Shown here piece by piece: positions 25,247 to 34,057 of a stretch of DNA of 64,000 bases. The stretch lies in assembly GCF_015679325.1 (NCBI RefSeq), contig NZ_JADPVI010000001.1:186001-250000 (forward strand). The letters are read 5' to 3'. This DNA is from Kaistella gelatinilytica. Its GTDB lineage: Bacteria; Bacteroidota; Bacteroidia; Flavobacteriales; Weeksellaceae. The translations under genes and the position numbers were made by a program. The notes under the pieces were generated by a model, which saw only the letters and a program-made list of their open reading frames with translations, did no database searches and was not told where the DNA came from. Numbering within the stretch: position 1 is the first letter of the stretch; each line of letters begins with the position of its first letter.

Positions 25247-26383
25247 TTAAATTTCGCTTGTTTCGTTTCTCACGATCTCCGCTTTTGCCGCCAATTCTTT
25301 CGGGTCTTCTTCCGTATCGTAAAATAACCATTCGACCGCTCTTGGAAATTCCTGCGACCAGAAAAATTCCTGATGTCTACCTTCGTTATTAATGCTGATC
25401 TTAAATTCAAACTGCAGCGAATGCGAATCTTCCCAACCTTCCATGGTTTTTTCGAAAAGATCCATTCTTTCGGTCATTTCAGAACCTTCCAGTTCGCCAC
25501 CATACAAATAAACTTTAATATCATAAGGATTTTTGAAATTCATTTGCGGATAATTATTCTCCGGATTGATCCAAAGCGAAGGGGAGAAGATCATCAGTTT
25601 CGAATAAACTTCCGGATACAAAAATCCACTGTAGATACTGATCAAAGCACCCAAAGAACTTCCACCAATTCCAGTAAATTCCCGCTCCGGTTTTGTACGA
25701 TAAACAGAATCAACATAAGGTTTTAAAGTATCTGCAAGAAAACGAATGTATTTTTTGCCTTCTGCATTTTCCGTGATCGAATTATTATCTAAAACGTATT
25801 CTTTAATTCGGTCTTCACTACCATTTTCGATGGCAATGATGATGACGTCGCCTCGTCCGTATTCCGCGAGGATTGACATTTTCTGATCTATTTCCCAGTT
25901 TCCAAAAGCCGAACCTTCATTAAAAAGATTTTGAGCATCATGAAGATAAAGAACGGGATAATCTTTTTTAGTTTTATGATAATTGTAGGGTAGAAGTGCC
26001 CAGATCTTTCTTGTTCGGTTCAACTGTGGAATAAAAAATTTCTCAGAAATTATTTCAACAATTGGGAAGAATTCTTTTTTGAACGGTCCCCAGTTTACAC
26101 GCCATCTTTCGACATGATCTTCTTTTTCGCTGTCCGATTTATTCGCTTTTCTGTTGGGCGTAATATTTCCGAAACGGTCGATCTCTACATTTCCCCAACC
26201 TCCGCGCGTATATTTATATTCAATCGCCTCCGGAAGTTTCTCATCGTCAATATCGATGGTATAAGAATTTGTATCGATAAGTTTAAGTTGAAAAGCTAAA
26301 TCTTTCGGATCCCATTTGTTAAAATTACCGGTAATAAATACGGGTCTGTCGTCATCTTCATTAGATATTATCGTAAAATTCAT
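25247..26383 (-). CDS. Putative esterase (D-type, PF00756-like) with N-terminal E-set domain
   Basis: A 378-residue soluble protein. Residues about 1-90 resemble a starch/glycogen-binding E-set or CBM48/CBM20 module (VFITGNFNKWDP, AIEYKYTRGGWGNVEID). Residues about 105-360 form an alpha/beta-hydrolase esterase domain: YPVLYLHDAQNLFN, the nucleophile in GIGGSSLGALIS, MIFSPSLW and a C-terminal His in NEGRHQEFFW. There is no signal peptide, so it probably acts in the cytoplasm. It is divergent from glgB and shares a 243-bp promoter region with it, which together with the E-set suggests a glycogen link. The substrate is unknown. Confidence 0.8.
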   Translation of the reverse strand: MNFTIISNEDDDRPVFITGNFNKWDPKDLAFQLKLIDTNSYTIDIDDEKLPEAIEYKYTRGGWGNVEIDRFGNITPNRKANKSDSEKEDHVERWRVNWGPFKKEFFPIVEIISEKFFIPQLNRTRKIWALLPYNYHKTKKDYPVLYLHDAQNLFNEGSAFGNWEIDQKMSILAEYGRGDVIIIAIENGSEDRIKEYVLDNNSITENAEGKKYIRFLADTLKPYVDSVYRTKPEREFTGIGGSSLGALISIYSGFLYPEVYSKLMIFSPSLWINPENNYPQMNFKNPYDIKVYLYGGELEGSEMTERMDLFEKTMEGWEDSHSLQFEFKISINNEGRHQEFFWSQEFPRAVEWLFYDTEEDPKELAAKAEIVRNETSEI

Positions 26384-26557
26384 TTCTTGTTCTGCTGTTT
26401 TTTGAAGGTCTAAAAATAAGAATTTTAATTTGTAAATGTTTCTGTCCTGGAAAATGCAATTCGTTTTCTTTTTTACGTAATGATTTTAAGTTATGATTTG
26501 AGAATCGGTAATTTAATCATAAATCATTTTCCGACTGTTTTTTACTTTTATTTTAAA

Positions 26558-26565
26558 TATATTTG
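26558..26565 (+). promoter_or_regulatory. -7 box of the glgB promoter
   Basis: TATATTTG matches TAnnTTTG and would give a 5' leader of about 55 nt before the ATG at 26627. The rest of 26384-26626 holds no other clear signal. Confidence 0.5.
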
Positions 26566-26626
26566 ATGTGTAAAAGGCGGATTTCTGGATAACCTAAAAT
26601 TTTCACCTTTTTTAATTCTTAAAACT

Positions 26627-28783
26627 ATGGAAAAAGTCCTGCCTCATTCCTTATTTACCGATCATGACATCTATCTTTTCCGCGAAGGAAAGCACTACAA
26701 ATTATACGATAAATTTGGTTCTCACAATGCGGAAATCGATGGTGTAAAAGGCGTTTATTTTGCAGTTTGGGCACCTTTTGCAAAGAAGGTTTCCGTCATC
26801 GGTGATTTTAATGAATGGCATTCTGAAAAGCATAATTTGTTGCCTAGATGGGACAGTTCGGGTATTTGGGAAGGCTTTATTCCCAATTTAAAATGGGGCG
26901 ATATTTATAAATACGGAATTCGAACCAATAAAGATATTCTCCTCGAAAAAGGCGATCCTTTTGCGCTGAGTTGGGAACAAAATGTTCAGGCGAGTTCTGT
27001 AATTTCAACAACCTGGTACGAGTGGAATGATGAAAACTGGATGGCCGAACGCTGGAAAAGTAATTCTCTAAATGCTCCGATTTCCGTTTACGAAATGCAC
27101 CTCGCTTCATGGATGCGTGGACTAGATGATCCGACAAGATTTTTCAATTATCGCGAAATTGCAGAACGGCTCGTTCCTTATTTGATGGAGATGAATTTTA
27201 CACACGTAGAGTTTATGCCGGTCATGGAATATCCTTATGATCCAAGTTGGGGTTATCAGGTGACTGGATTTTTCGCGGCAACTTCCCGTTTTGGGTCTCC
27301 TCAGGATTTAATGTTTTTAATTAATGAGCTCCACAGGAATAATATAGGGGTCATTCTTGATTGGGTTCCTTCTCATTTTCCCGGCGATGCGAACGGTTTG
27401 CATTATTTTGACGGAACTTTTCTCTACGAACACGAAGATCCGCGAAAAGGTTTTCATCCCGACTGGAAATCCTATATTTTTAATTATGGAAGACCGGAAG
27501 TAAAATCTTTTTTAATTTCAAATGCCATGTTTTGGCTCGACCGTTATCATGCCGATGGATTGCGTGTTGATGCCGTAACGTCAATGCTGCATTTAGACTA
27601 TTCGAGGAATGAAGGCGAATGGGAACCCAATATTGAAGGTGGAAATGTGAATTTGGAAGCAAAATTATTTTTGCAGGAATTCAACACCGCAGTTTACAAA
27701 GAGTTTCCCGATATTATGACGATTGCTGAAGAAAGTTCTGACTTTCCGATGCTTACAAAACCCGTTTACGACGGCGGAATCGGTTTCGGTATGAAATGGA
27801 TGATGGGCTGGATGCACGACACCTTAAAATATTTTAAAGAAGATCCAACCGGTCGAAAATATTTGCATAATAAGATCACTTTTGCTTCGATGTACGTCTA
27901 TAATGAAAATTATATGATGCCTCTTTCTCATGATGAAGTCGTACACGGAAAATCAAGTTTAATTTATAAAATGCCGGGAGACGAATGGCAGAAATTCGCC
28001 AATCTTCGCGCTTTATACACGTACATGTTTACGCATCCGGGAGCAAAACTTCTTTTTATGGGCGACGAATTCGGCCAAACAAATGAATGGAATTTTAAGA
28101 TTTCCCTCGATTGGCATTTGCTGAAATATCCTGTTCATAAAGGTTTGCAGGATTTTGTTAGAGATTTAAATATTCTCTACAGAACTGAAACCTCTCTTTA
28201 CGAAAACCAGTTTAAACCGGAAGGATTTGAGTGGGTTGAAGCGAATGACTGTGATAATTCGATTTTTATTTATTTGAGGAAAGGCAAAATTGAAGAGGAT
28301 GTTTTGATGATCGTTTTAAATTTAGCGCCACGAGTTTTCGATTATAAAATTGGCGTTGACGAAGGCACAAACTGGGAAGTTATTTTAAATTCAGATGACG
28401 AAAAATATGGCGGAAGCGGCGTAAAAGCAGTTATCGTAGATGAAGAAGATGACGAATGGATGTTCCGTCCCAATGCAATTATTTTAAATTTGCCACCACT
28501 TTCGGGAGTCGTTTTAAAACAGAAAAAACCTGTTAAGAGAAAGAAAAGTACCGTTTCGAACACAGCTAAGAAAATGGACTCTTCAGCGAAAAAATCGGTG
28601 GTTCCCAAAACAAAATCTCCTGGTCTTGTCAAAAGTAAAGTGTTAGATAAAAAAGGCGAAACTGAAGTGAAAACTGAAAGTAGTACTGCAAATAAATCTA
28701 AGCCTGCGGCTAAAGTTTCCCGGATTAAAAAAGTGATCACTGAAGCTGCACCCGAATTAAAAAAGATTACTAAGAAAAAATAA
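26627..28783 (+). CDS. glgB: 1,4-alpha-glucan branching enzyme with a basic C-terminal tail
   Basis: Makes alpha-1,6 branches in glycogen. The 718-residue protein has an N-terminal CBM48 (GVYFAVWAPFAKKVSVIGDF, residues about 40-125) and a GH13 barrel with the nucleophile Asp in GLRVDAVTSM, the acid Glu in IAEESSDFP and the Asp of PLSHDEVVHG. A C-terminal beta domain ends near residue 630 (LPPLSGVVLKQKK). The last about 85 residues are a Lys/Ser/Thr/Ala-rich, presumably disordered tail not found in standard GlgB (about 640 residues). glgA follows after 65 bp; glgC is not in the window. Confidence 0.93.
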   Translation: MEKVLPHSLFTDHDIYLFREGKHYKLYDKFGSHNAEIDGVKGVYFAVWAPFAKKVSVIGDFNEWHSEKHNLLPRWDSSGIWEGFIPNLKWGDIYKYGIRTNKDILLEKGDPFALSWEQNVQASSVISTTWYEWNDENWMAERWKSNSLNAPISVYEMHLASWMRGLDDPTRFFNYREIAERLVPYLMEMNFTHVEFMPVMEYPYDPSWGYQVTGFFAATSRFGSPQDLMFLINELHRNNIGVILDWVPSHFPGDANGLHYFDGTFLYEHEDPRKGFHPDWKSYIFNYGRPEVKSFLISNAMFWLDRYHADGLRVDAVTSMLHLDYSRNEGEWEPNIEGGNVNLEAKLFLQEFNTAVYKEFPDIMTIAEESSDFPMLTKPVYDGGIGFGMKWMMGWMHDTLKYFKEDPTGRKYLHNKITFASMYVYNENYMMPLSHDEVVHGKSSLIYKMPGDEWQKFANLRALYTYMFTHPGAKLLFMGDEFGQTNEWNFKISLDWHLLKYPVHKGLQDFVRDLNILYRTETSLYENQFKPEGFEWVEANDCDNSIFIYLRKGKIEEDVLMIVLNLAPRVFDYKIGVDEGTNWEVILNSDDEKYGGSGVKAVIVDEEDDEWMFRPNAIILNLPPLSGVVLKQKKPVKRKKSTVSNTAKKMDSSAKKSVVPKTKSPGLVKSKVLDKKGETEVKTESSTANKSKPAAKVSRIKKVITEAAPELKKITKKK

Positions 28784-28848
28784 AACGCTCGAATTGCTTT
28801 AAATTCACTTATTCTCATAGTGAATTTTGAAATTTAGAAAATTGAAAT

Positions 28849-30255
28849 ATGAAGATTTTTAACCTTTCCATGGAATGTTATCCTGTTGCAAAAGTCGGTG
28901 GACTCGCCGATGTAGTAGGAGCTTTGCCAAAATATCTGAATAAAATTGAAGGCGTTGAAGCCAGCGTAATTATGCCGTGGTACAATAAACCTTTTGTTCA
29001 CGACCACAACTTCGAAATTGTTTTTGATGGATGGATTCACCAAAGTGTACACACTTTTCAGGTTCAGGTGATGAAAGAAAGAAGTCAGTCTTTAGGTTTC
29101 GATTTATATTTGGTCAAGATCCCCGGACTTTTAGACCGCGATAATCCTTACGGTTATTGGGATGAAAGTCAACAGTTTTTAGCTTTTCAGCACGGTGTTT
29201 TGCACTGGCTTTCTGCGATGCAGATTCGTCCGGATATTTTACACTGCCACGATTATCACACCGGATTAGTTCCGTTCATGATTGAAAATTGTCCCGAATT
29301 TAATTTTTTGAAAGGCGTAAAAACTATCGGTACCATTCACAACGGAGAATATCAAGGACAAATGCGATGGGACATGGCGAATTATATGCCGTGGTTTTAT
29401 GGGGAACAATGGGGACTTCTCGATTGGAATGGCTATATCAATCCGTTGGTGTCAATGATCAAATGTTGTCATGCCTTTAATGCCGTTTCTAATGGTTACA
29501 TGCAGGAACTTTTTCAGAGTTTCCGCGGTTTGGAAAGTTTGGTTCAGCAAGAAGGTAGCAAAGCTTACGGAATTATCAATGGTATTGATACCGAAGTTTG
29601 GGATCCTGAAACCGATGCTTTTCTAGATTTTAATTTTAATAAAAAAGATGCACTCGAAGGAAAATGGAAAAATAAAAAAGCCCTGTGTGAAGAATATGGT
29701 TTGAATCCAGATCTGCCTTTATTCAGTTTTATCGGAAGATTCGCCGGAGAAAAAGGCGCAGATTTTCTACCGGAAATTGTATGGAAAAGCATTCAGCAGA
29801 CAGAAGGAAGACTGAATATTATGATTTTAGGTTCAGGTGAAAAACAGATAGAAAATCAATTGCTTGAGTTAAATGAAACCTATTCCAATTTTGCGCTCGA
29901 TTTGGGTTACAAAGAATATCTCTCTCACAAAATTTATGCTTCTTCAGATTTTCTTTTAATGCCTTCCCGCGTAGAACCATGCGGATTGAATCAAATGTAT
30001 GCAATGCGTTACGGGACAATTCCTATTGTGCGGTATATCGGCGGTTTGCGCGATACTGTGGAAGACATTTCTACAGGAGGAAGTGGCATTAATTTTGGAA
30101 GCGCCAGTGCAGAAGATACGGTAAATGCGATGCACAGAGCGATGCATATTTATCACGACCACGATCTGATGAAAAATTTGGTGAGATCGAATATGAATTA
30201 TGATTTTTCCTGGGATCATTCGGCGCAGTTGTATCTAGAGCTTTATCGAAAATAA
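28849..30255 (+). CDS. glgA: Glycogen synthase (GT5)
   Basis: Extends alpha-1,4-glucan from ADP-glucose (or UDP-glucose) in the cytoplasm. The 468-residue GT5 enzyme has the N-terminal KVGGLADVVGALPK nucleotide-sugar loop at about residues 15-28, HCHDYHTGLVPF, TIHNGEYQG, GIINGIDTEVWDP and the C-terminal SRVEPCGLNQMYAMRYGTIPIV carrying the catalytic Glu. The length is normal. Close spacing to glgB indicates an operon for glycogen synthesis. The nucleotide-sugar donor cannot be told from the sequence. Confidence 0.94.
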   Translation: MKIFNLSMECYPVAKVGGLADVVGALPKYLNKIEGVEASVIMPWYNKPFVHDHNFEIVFDGWIHQSVHTFQVQVMKERSQSLGFDLYLVKIPGLLDRDNPYGYWDESQQFLAFQHGVLHWLSAMQIRPDILHCHDYHTGLVPFMIENCPEFNFLKGVKTIGTIHNGEYQGQMRWDMANYMPWFYGEQWGLLDWNGYINPLVSMIKCCHAFNAVSNGYMQELFQSFRGLESLVQQEGSKAYGIINGIDTEVWDPETDAFLDFNFNKKDALEGKWKNKKALCEEYGLNPDLPLFSFIGRFAGEKGADFLPEIVWKSIQQTEGRLNIMILGSGEKQIENQLLELNETYSNFALDLGYKEYLSHKIYASSDFLLMPSRVEPCGLNQMYAMRYGTIPIVRYIGGLRDTVEDISTGGSGINFGSASAEDTVNAMHRAMHIYHDHDLMKNLVRSNMNYDFSWDHSAQLYLELYRK

Positions 30256-30316
30256 GTTAGTCATTTAAAATTCTTCTTGATAAATTTCATTTAACCCATT
30301 TAATGATCAGATTCAC

Positions 30317-30688
30317 ATGTTAATACCTACGCTCGGTACTTTTTGGAGGGAAAAAAGATATCGCCAATTGACAGTCAGTACGATCGGTGTTCTGGTTTTA
30401 GGAATAATCGGATACCGTTTTTTGGAAGGCTGGAGTTGGCTCGACTGTATTAATTATGCAGTTTCAATAATGGTAACCACGGGAAATGCCGAAGTTTATC
30501 CGAAATCTGACTGGGGAAAAATATTCAATGTTTTCTACATGGTTTTAAGTGTATTTTTAATTTTATTTTTTATTAATACCCTTCAGCAACACTTCCATGA
30601 AAGCCGACAGTCAGGAAAAATAAAACGCAAAAGACACCAGAAAATAATTGAAAAGAAGATCACGACGCAGTTAAGTGACGACGAATAA
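30317..30688 (+). CDS. Two-helix pore-loop (ion channel-like) membrane protein
   Basis: A 123-residue protein with TM1 (about 20-38), a re-entrant segment INYAVSIMVTTGNAEVYPKSDWGKIF (about 49-74) and TM2 (about 75-95), then a basic tail. The helix-pore-helix plan matches the Ion_trans_2 family of potassium channels. The selectivity-filter position reads TTGNAEVYP where channels have TVGYGDxxP, so potassium selectivity is doubtful. The start at 30317 is the first ATG before TM1. It may be cotranscribed with glgA (61 bp). It could be a diverged channel or another pore protein. Confidence 0.6.
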   Translation: MLIPTLGTFWREKRYRQLTVSTIGVLVLGIIGYRFLEGWSWLDCINYAVSIMVTTGNAEVYPKSDWGKIFNVFYMVLSVFLILFFINTLQQHFHESRQSGKIKRKRHQKIIEKKITTQLSDDE

Positions 30689-30773
30689 TTTGAATCTTTT
30701 TCTCCTAAAATTTAAAAATAACTTTCAAAATAAATTTTCTCTCATCTGATAACCTCAGAAACTTATAAAACCG

Positions 30774-30781
30774 TAAGTTTG
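30774..30781 (+). promoter_or_regulatory. -7 box of the DMT transporter gene
   Basis: TAAGTTTG, 16 nt before the ATG at 30798; matches TAnnTTTG. Confidence 0.55.
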
Positions 30782-30797
30782 CAGGCTGAAAAAAAGA

Positions 30798-31790
30798 ATG
30801 GAGAAGAAAAGTATTTTTAAAGGAGTTTTATACGTTGCGATGGGCGCAAGTATTTTTGGAATGTTGGCGACTTTCGTGAAATTATCTTACCGGGATGGCT
30901 ACACCACTTCAGAAGTTACGACCGCACAATTTGTTTTGGGTTTGTTGGGATTATTAATTTTAAATGTAATTCAGACCAAAACTTCAAAAAAAAATCTGGC
31001 AAAACCCACTGCGAAGGAGATCAAAATTTTGATGCTCGCAGGAACTTCTTTAGGTTGCACGAGTTTATTCTACTATCTGTGTGTACAATATATTAATGTT
31101 TCTATCGCGATCGTTTTGCTGATGCAGTCCGTTTGGTTTAGTGTTGTTGTTGAAAGTTTTATTTCTAAAAAATTCCCCAATGCGAAGAAAGTGATTGCTA
31201 CGATCATTGTTTTGGCAGGAACCTTTCTCGCTACAAATCTTATCAATTTAGATGTGAAATTAGATTGGCACGGCGTATTTTGGGGATTAATGGCGGCTGC
31301 TTCTTTTACGGCGACAATGTTTACTTCAAATACATTGGCGACGCATATTCCGGTGTTGAGAAAAAGTTTGATCATGCTTTCCGGCGGTGGTGTGATCGTT
31401 TTTATATTTCTCTTTTTTGCACAGATCGGTCCTTTGCATTTTGATGTTTTGAAATCATTTTATTTGAATTTTACCGATAATACGCAACATATTAAGCCGT
31501 TCGAATTTTCGATTTTTTATACGTACGGATTTATTCTCGCCTTGTTCGGAACCATCATTCCACCAACTTTGTTTAATCTTGGATTCCCAAAAACAGGTTT
31601 AGGATTAGGGAGTATTATTTCTTCCTTAGAATTGCCCGTTTCAGTGACGATGGCTTTTATATTATTGGGTGAGAAAGTAATTTTAATTCAATGGGTCGGA
31701 ATTGTTTTAATCCTGTTCGCCATTGTGTTAATGAATTTACCTTCCAGAAAAAAGGATTTGCTCCCTGAATTTGTTAAAGTTAAGAAGTAA
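30798..31790 (+). CDS. DMT-superfamily (EamA) transporter
   Basis: A 330-residue integral membrane protein with about ten helices in two EamA repeats. The first repeat begins LYVAMGASIFGMLATFVKLSYRDG and contains FYYLCVQYINVSIAIVLLMQSVW; the second contains GLMAAASFTATMF and GTIIPPTLFNLGFPKTGLGLGSIISSLELPVSVTMAFILLGE. This is the pattern of drug/metabolite exporters related to RhaT/YdcZ-like families. The substrate is unknown; such proteins usually export amino acids, nucleosides or other metabolites. It is convergent with the EEP-family gene. Confidence 0.85.
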   Translation: MEKKSIFKGVLYVAMGASIFGMLATFVKLSYRDGYTTSEVTTAQFVLGLLGLLILNVIQTKTSKKNLAKPTAKEIKILMLAGTSLGCTSLFYYLCVQYINVSIAIVLLMQSVWFSVVVESFISKKFPNAKKVIATIIVLAGTFLATNLINLDVKLDWHGVFWGLMAAASFTATMFTSNTLATHIPVLRKSLIMLSGGGVIVFIFLFFAQIGPLHFDVLKSFYLNFTDNTQHIKPFEFSIFYTYGFILALFGTIIPPTLFNLGFPKTGLGLGSIISSLELPVSVTMAFILLGEKVILIQWVGIVLILFAIVLMNLPSRKKDLLPEFVKVKK

Positions 31791-31805
31791 GAAAAATTAG
31801 ATTTT

Positions 31806-32891
31806 TTAATCGTCCGTCACCACGGCATCTCTTTCACCTTCTTCATTTTTTCCTTCCTCGATCATTTCGTCAGCTTCGGATTTTTCATCAGAATCTGCTT
31901 TTTCTATTTTTTCTTTTTGCCGGTCGTTCTGATGATCGATAAAAAATTCGCAGAAAACAGGTAAGTGATCGGACCCAAATTTTTCTAAAGTTTTTAATTC
32001 TTTAATGAAGATATGTTCGCTGTGAAACATCAGATCAATAGGAAATCTCAGCAAACGGTACTTTGCGTGAAAAGTAGAAATAAAAGCTTTTCCCACGCGA
32101 GGATCGATTAAATGACTGATTTTCCGGAATAGGACCGAAGATTTTGACCACGCAACATTATTAAAATCGCCCACAACAATTACCGGTTTTTTGATCTCCT
32201 TGATCCGTTTTGCAACGCTCAGTAAGTCGCCATCTCTCTCTTTCGAGGTTTTTTCTTCCGTGGGACTCGGCGGTGGTGGATGAATTCCAAAAAAAACAAA
32301 TTCAAAACCATCTTCCGTCCGAAGATGCGCTTCAATACTCGGAATATCGTCAGCAACAAAAAAATGAGTTTTAGCGTTTTCTAATCTGATCTTCGAATAG
32401 AAATGCATTCCGTACGTATTTTCCAGGGCAACTTTATGATGATGCGGATATTCATTTTCTAAAACAACAAGTGCTTTTTCCCAGTCTTTATTACTTTCCA
32501 TGGTGAGAAAAACATCAGGATCATTTTTTTTAATGAGGTCAACAAAACGGTGAAATTCGGTGTTGAATTGATAAATATTCGCTGAGATGATCTTTAAAGT
32601 ATTCGATGCACTTTGAGTAGAAGTTTCTATTTTTTTGACCGGATAATATCGCGTGTATTTAATAAGTGTAATGCTGTGATAGACGATGATCAAGAGTAAA
32701 AGCGTTTGCGAATACCAGCAGAAATTATTTTTGTAGAAAAGAAATCCTACTATAAAAGTAATGAGCGCGAAATGATTGATCTGAATTTTACCAAAATCTG
32801 CCACCCGGAAAATCCAGTAAGAACTTGGCACTTTGGGCAATAAGGTTAAAATCAAAAGAAGTACAACGAAGACAAGGTAAATTTCCCACAT
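31806..32891 (-). CDS. Membrane-anchored endonuclease/exonuclease/phosphatase family protein
   Basis: A 361-residue protein with three N-terminal membrane helices (about 1-17, 36-52 and 58-75), then an EEP hydrolase domain (about 95-325). This has ISANIYQFN, the metal-binding Glu in VFLTMESNKDW, the IHPPPPSPTEE loop, VVGDFNNVAW and the final GSDHLPVFCEF. The last about 35 residues are a very acidic tail. The domain probably faces the periplasm. It could cleave phosphodiesters in nucleic acids, lipids or other substrates; the family does not decide which. Confidence 0.82.
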   Translation of the reverse strand: MWEIYLVFVVLLLILTLLPKVPSSYWIFRVADFGKIQINHFALITFIVGFLFYKNNFCWYSQTLLLLIIVYHSITLIKYTRYYPVKKIETSTQSASNTLKIISANIYQFNTEFHRFVDLIKKNDPDVFLTMESNKDWEKALVVLENEYPHHHKVALENTYGMHFYSKIRLENAKTHFFVADDIPSIEAHLRTEDGFEFVFFGIHPPPPSPTEEKTSKERDGDLLSVAKRIKEIKKPVIVVGDFNNVAWSKSSVLFRKISHLIDPRVGKAFISTFHAKYRLLRFPIDLMFHSEHIFIKELKTLEKFGSDHLPVFCEFFIDHQNDRQKEKIEKADSDEKSEADEMIEEGKNEEGERDAVVTDD

Positions 32892-33033
32892 ATTATATTA
32901 ATGTCGGATAAATTTATACTTTTTAGTAATACCGACAAAGTGTAAAATAGAACTTAAAAGTGCTGTGAAAAATAAAATGTAGGTGATAAATATCAAATTT
33001 TAATTTTTTAAAGATTTATTGAAACAAGCTGAT

Positions 33034-33041
33034 TATCTTTG
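33034..33041 (+). promoter_or_regulatory. -7 box of the L,D-transpeptidase gene
   Basis: TATCTTTG matches TAnnTTTG and predicts a 5' leader of about 38 nt. Confidence 0.5.
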
Positions 33042-33085
33042 CTCATGGTACTATTCTTGCAAACGCTACACGAAATAATTTAAAC

Positions 33086-34057
33086 ATGTTCTCCACTAAG
33101 AAAAAATTTCCTTTTTTAAATCTCTTTTTTGCTTTAGTCACGGTTTCGGTTTTTATCCATTGTAAAAAAGATGATGTGGTAATAGAAAAAACTTTGCCTC
33201 AAAATAATTCAGCACGATCTGAAAAAGATTCCTTAAAGAAAGTGGAAGCTGAAAAACCTGCAATTAAATACACCGCTTTTATTTTTCCGAAAAAGAAGAA
33301 AGATTCTGCGATGGCAGCTTTTAATAAACAATTTTCGAAAGATGAACAGTATACGATTCTGGCTTTGAACCGTTTAGATCTGAAGAATAAATGGCGTGCC
33401 GATACGCTTGCTGTTCCCGATAAAATAGATTCTACGTTGATGGCTTATTCACCCTTTCCCAATAATTTAGAGATCTTAAAGGATGTTCATAAAATTGTTC
33501 TATTTTCTTATCCAATTCAGGCGTATGCACTTTATGCGAATGGAAATTTGGTAAAATGGGGTCCCACAAGTATGGGTGCTAAAAAAGCACAAACCGAACG
33601 TGGATTAACATTTGCGAACTGGAAAAAAGAACTGTCAATTTCGTCTGTATCAAGCGAGTGGAAACTGCCGTACAATTTTAATATTCATAATAGACTGGGA
33701 ATTGGTTGGCATCAATATGATCTGCCCGGTTATCCTGCGTCGCATTCTTGCTTGAGATTATTGATGAACGACGCAAAATTTCTTTACAACTGGACCGACC
33801 AATGGACGTTGAATAAAGGCGGCGCAACAGTTAAAGCCAACGGAACACCAGTTATCGTTTTTGGCGATTACAAATGGGGTGGAAAAAAGCCCTGGAAAAA
33901 TTTAATTCAAGATGCAAAATCTAACGATATTTCCGTCAAAGAATTGAATGACCTGATCCAACCAGATCTTGCTAAAATTCTTCAGGAACAGAAGAAAACT
34001 GATGAAGTTCATTCTCAACTGACGGCAAATAATACTGAACAAAAACCTGCAGCTTAA
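33086..34057 (+). CDS. L,D-transpeptidase (YkuD-type) lipoprotein
   Basis: A 323-residue protein with a lipoprotein signal (VSVFIHCKK, Cys about 27) and a linker to about residue 120. A YkuD domain follows (about 130-270): VLFSYPIQAYALYANGNLVKW, the His in GWHQYDLPGYP and the catalytic motif ASHSCLRLL with Cys. The motif has Ser where most family members have Gly (SHGCxR). A Gln- and Lys-rich tail ends the protein. It is expected to form 3-3 crosslinks or attach proteins to peptidoglycan. The 3' end overlaps the convergent gene by 4 nt. Confidence 0.85.
   Translation: MFSTKKKFPFLNLFFALVTVSVFIHCKKDDVVIEKTLPQNNSARSEKDSLKKVEAEKPAIKYTAFIFPKKKKDSAMAAFNKQFSKDEQYTILALNRLDLKNKWRADTLAVPDKIDSTLMAYSPFPNNLEILKDVHKIVLFSYPIQAYALYANGNLVKWGPTSMGAKKAQTERGLTFANWKKELSISSVSSEWKLPYNFNIHNRLGIGWHQYDLPGYPASHSCLRLLMNDAKFLYNWTDQWTLNKGGATVKANGTPVIVFGDYKWGGKKPWKNLIQDAKSNDISVKELNDLIQPDLAKILQEQKKTDEVHSQLTANNTEQKPAA

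Noticed and set aside
28342-28818. A 158-codon minus-strand ORF antisense to the end of glgB
   Set aside because: It is a shadow of the Lys/Ser-rich glgB tail; composition follows the coding strand and there is no promoter or conserved motif.
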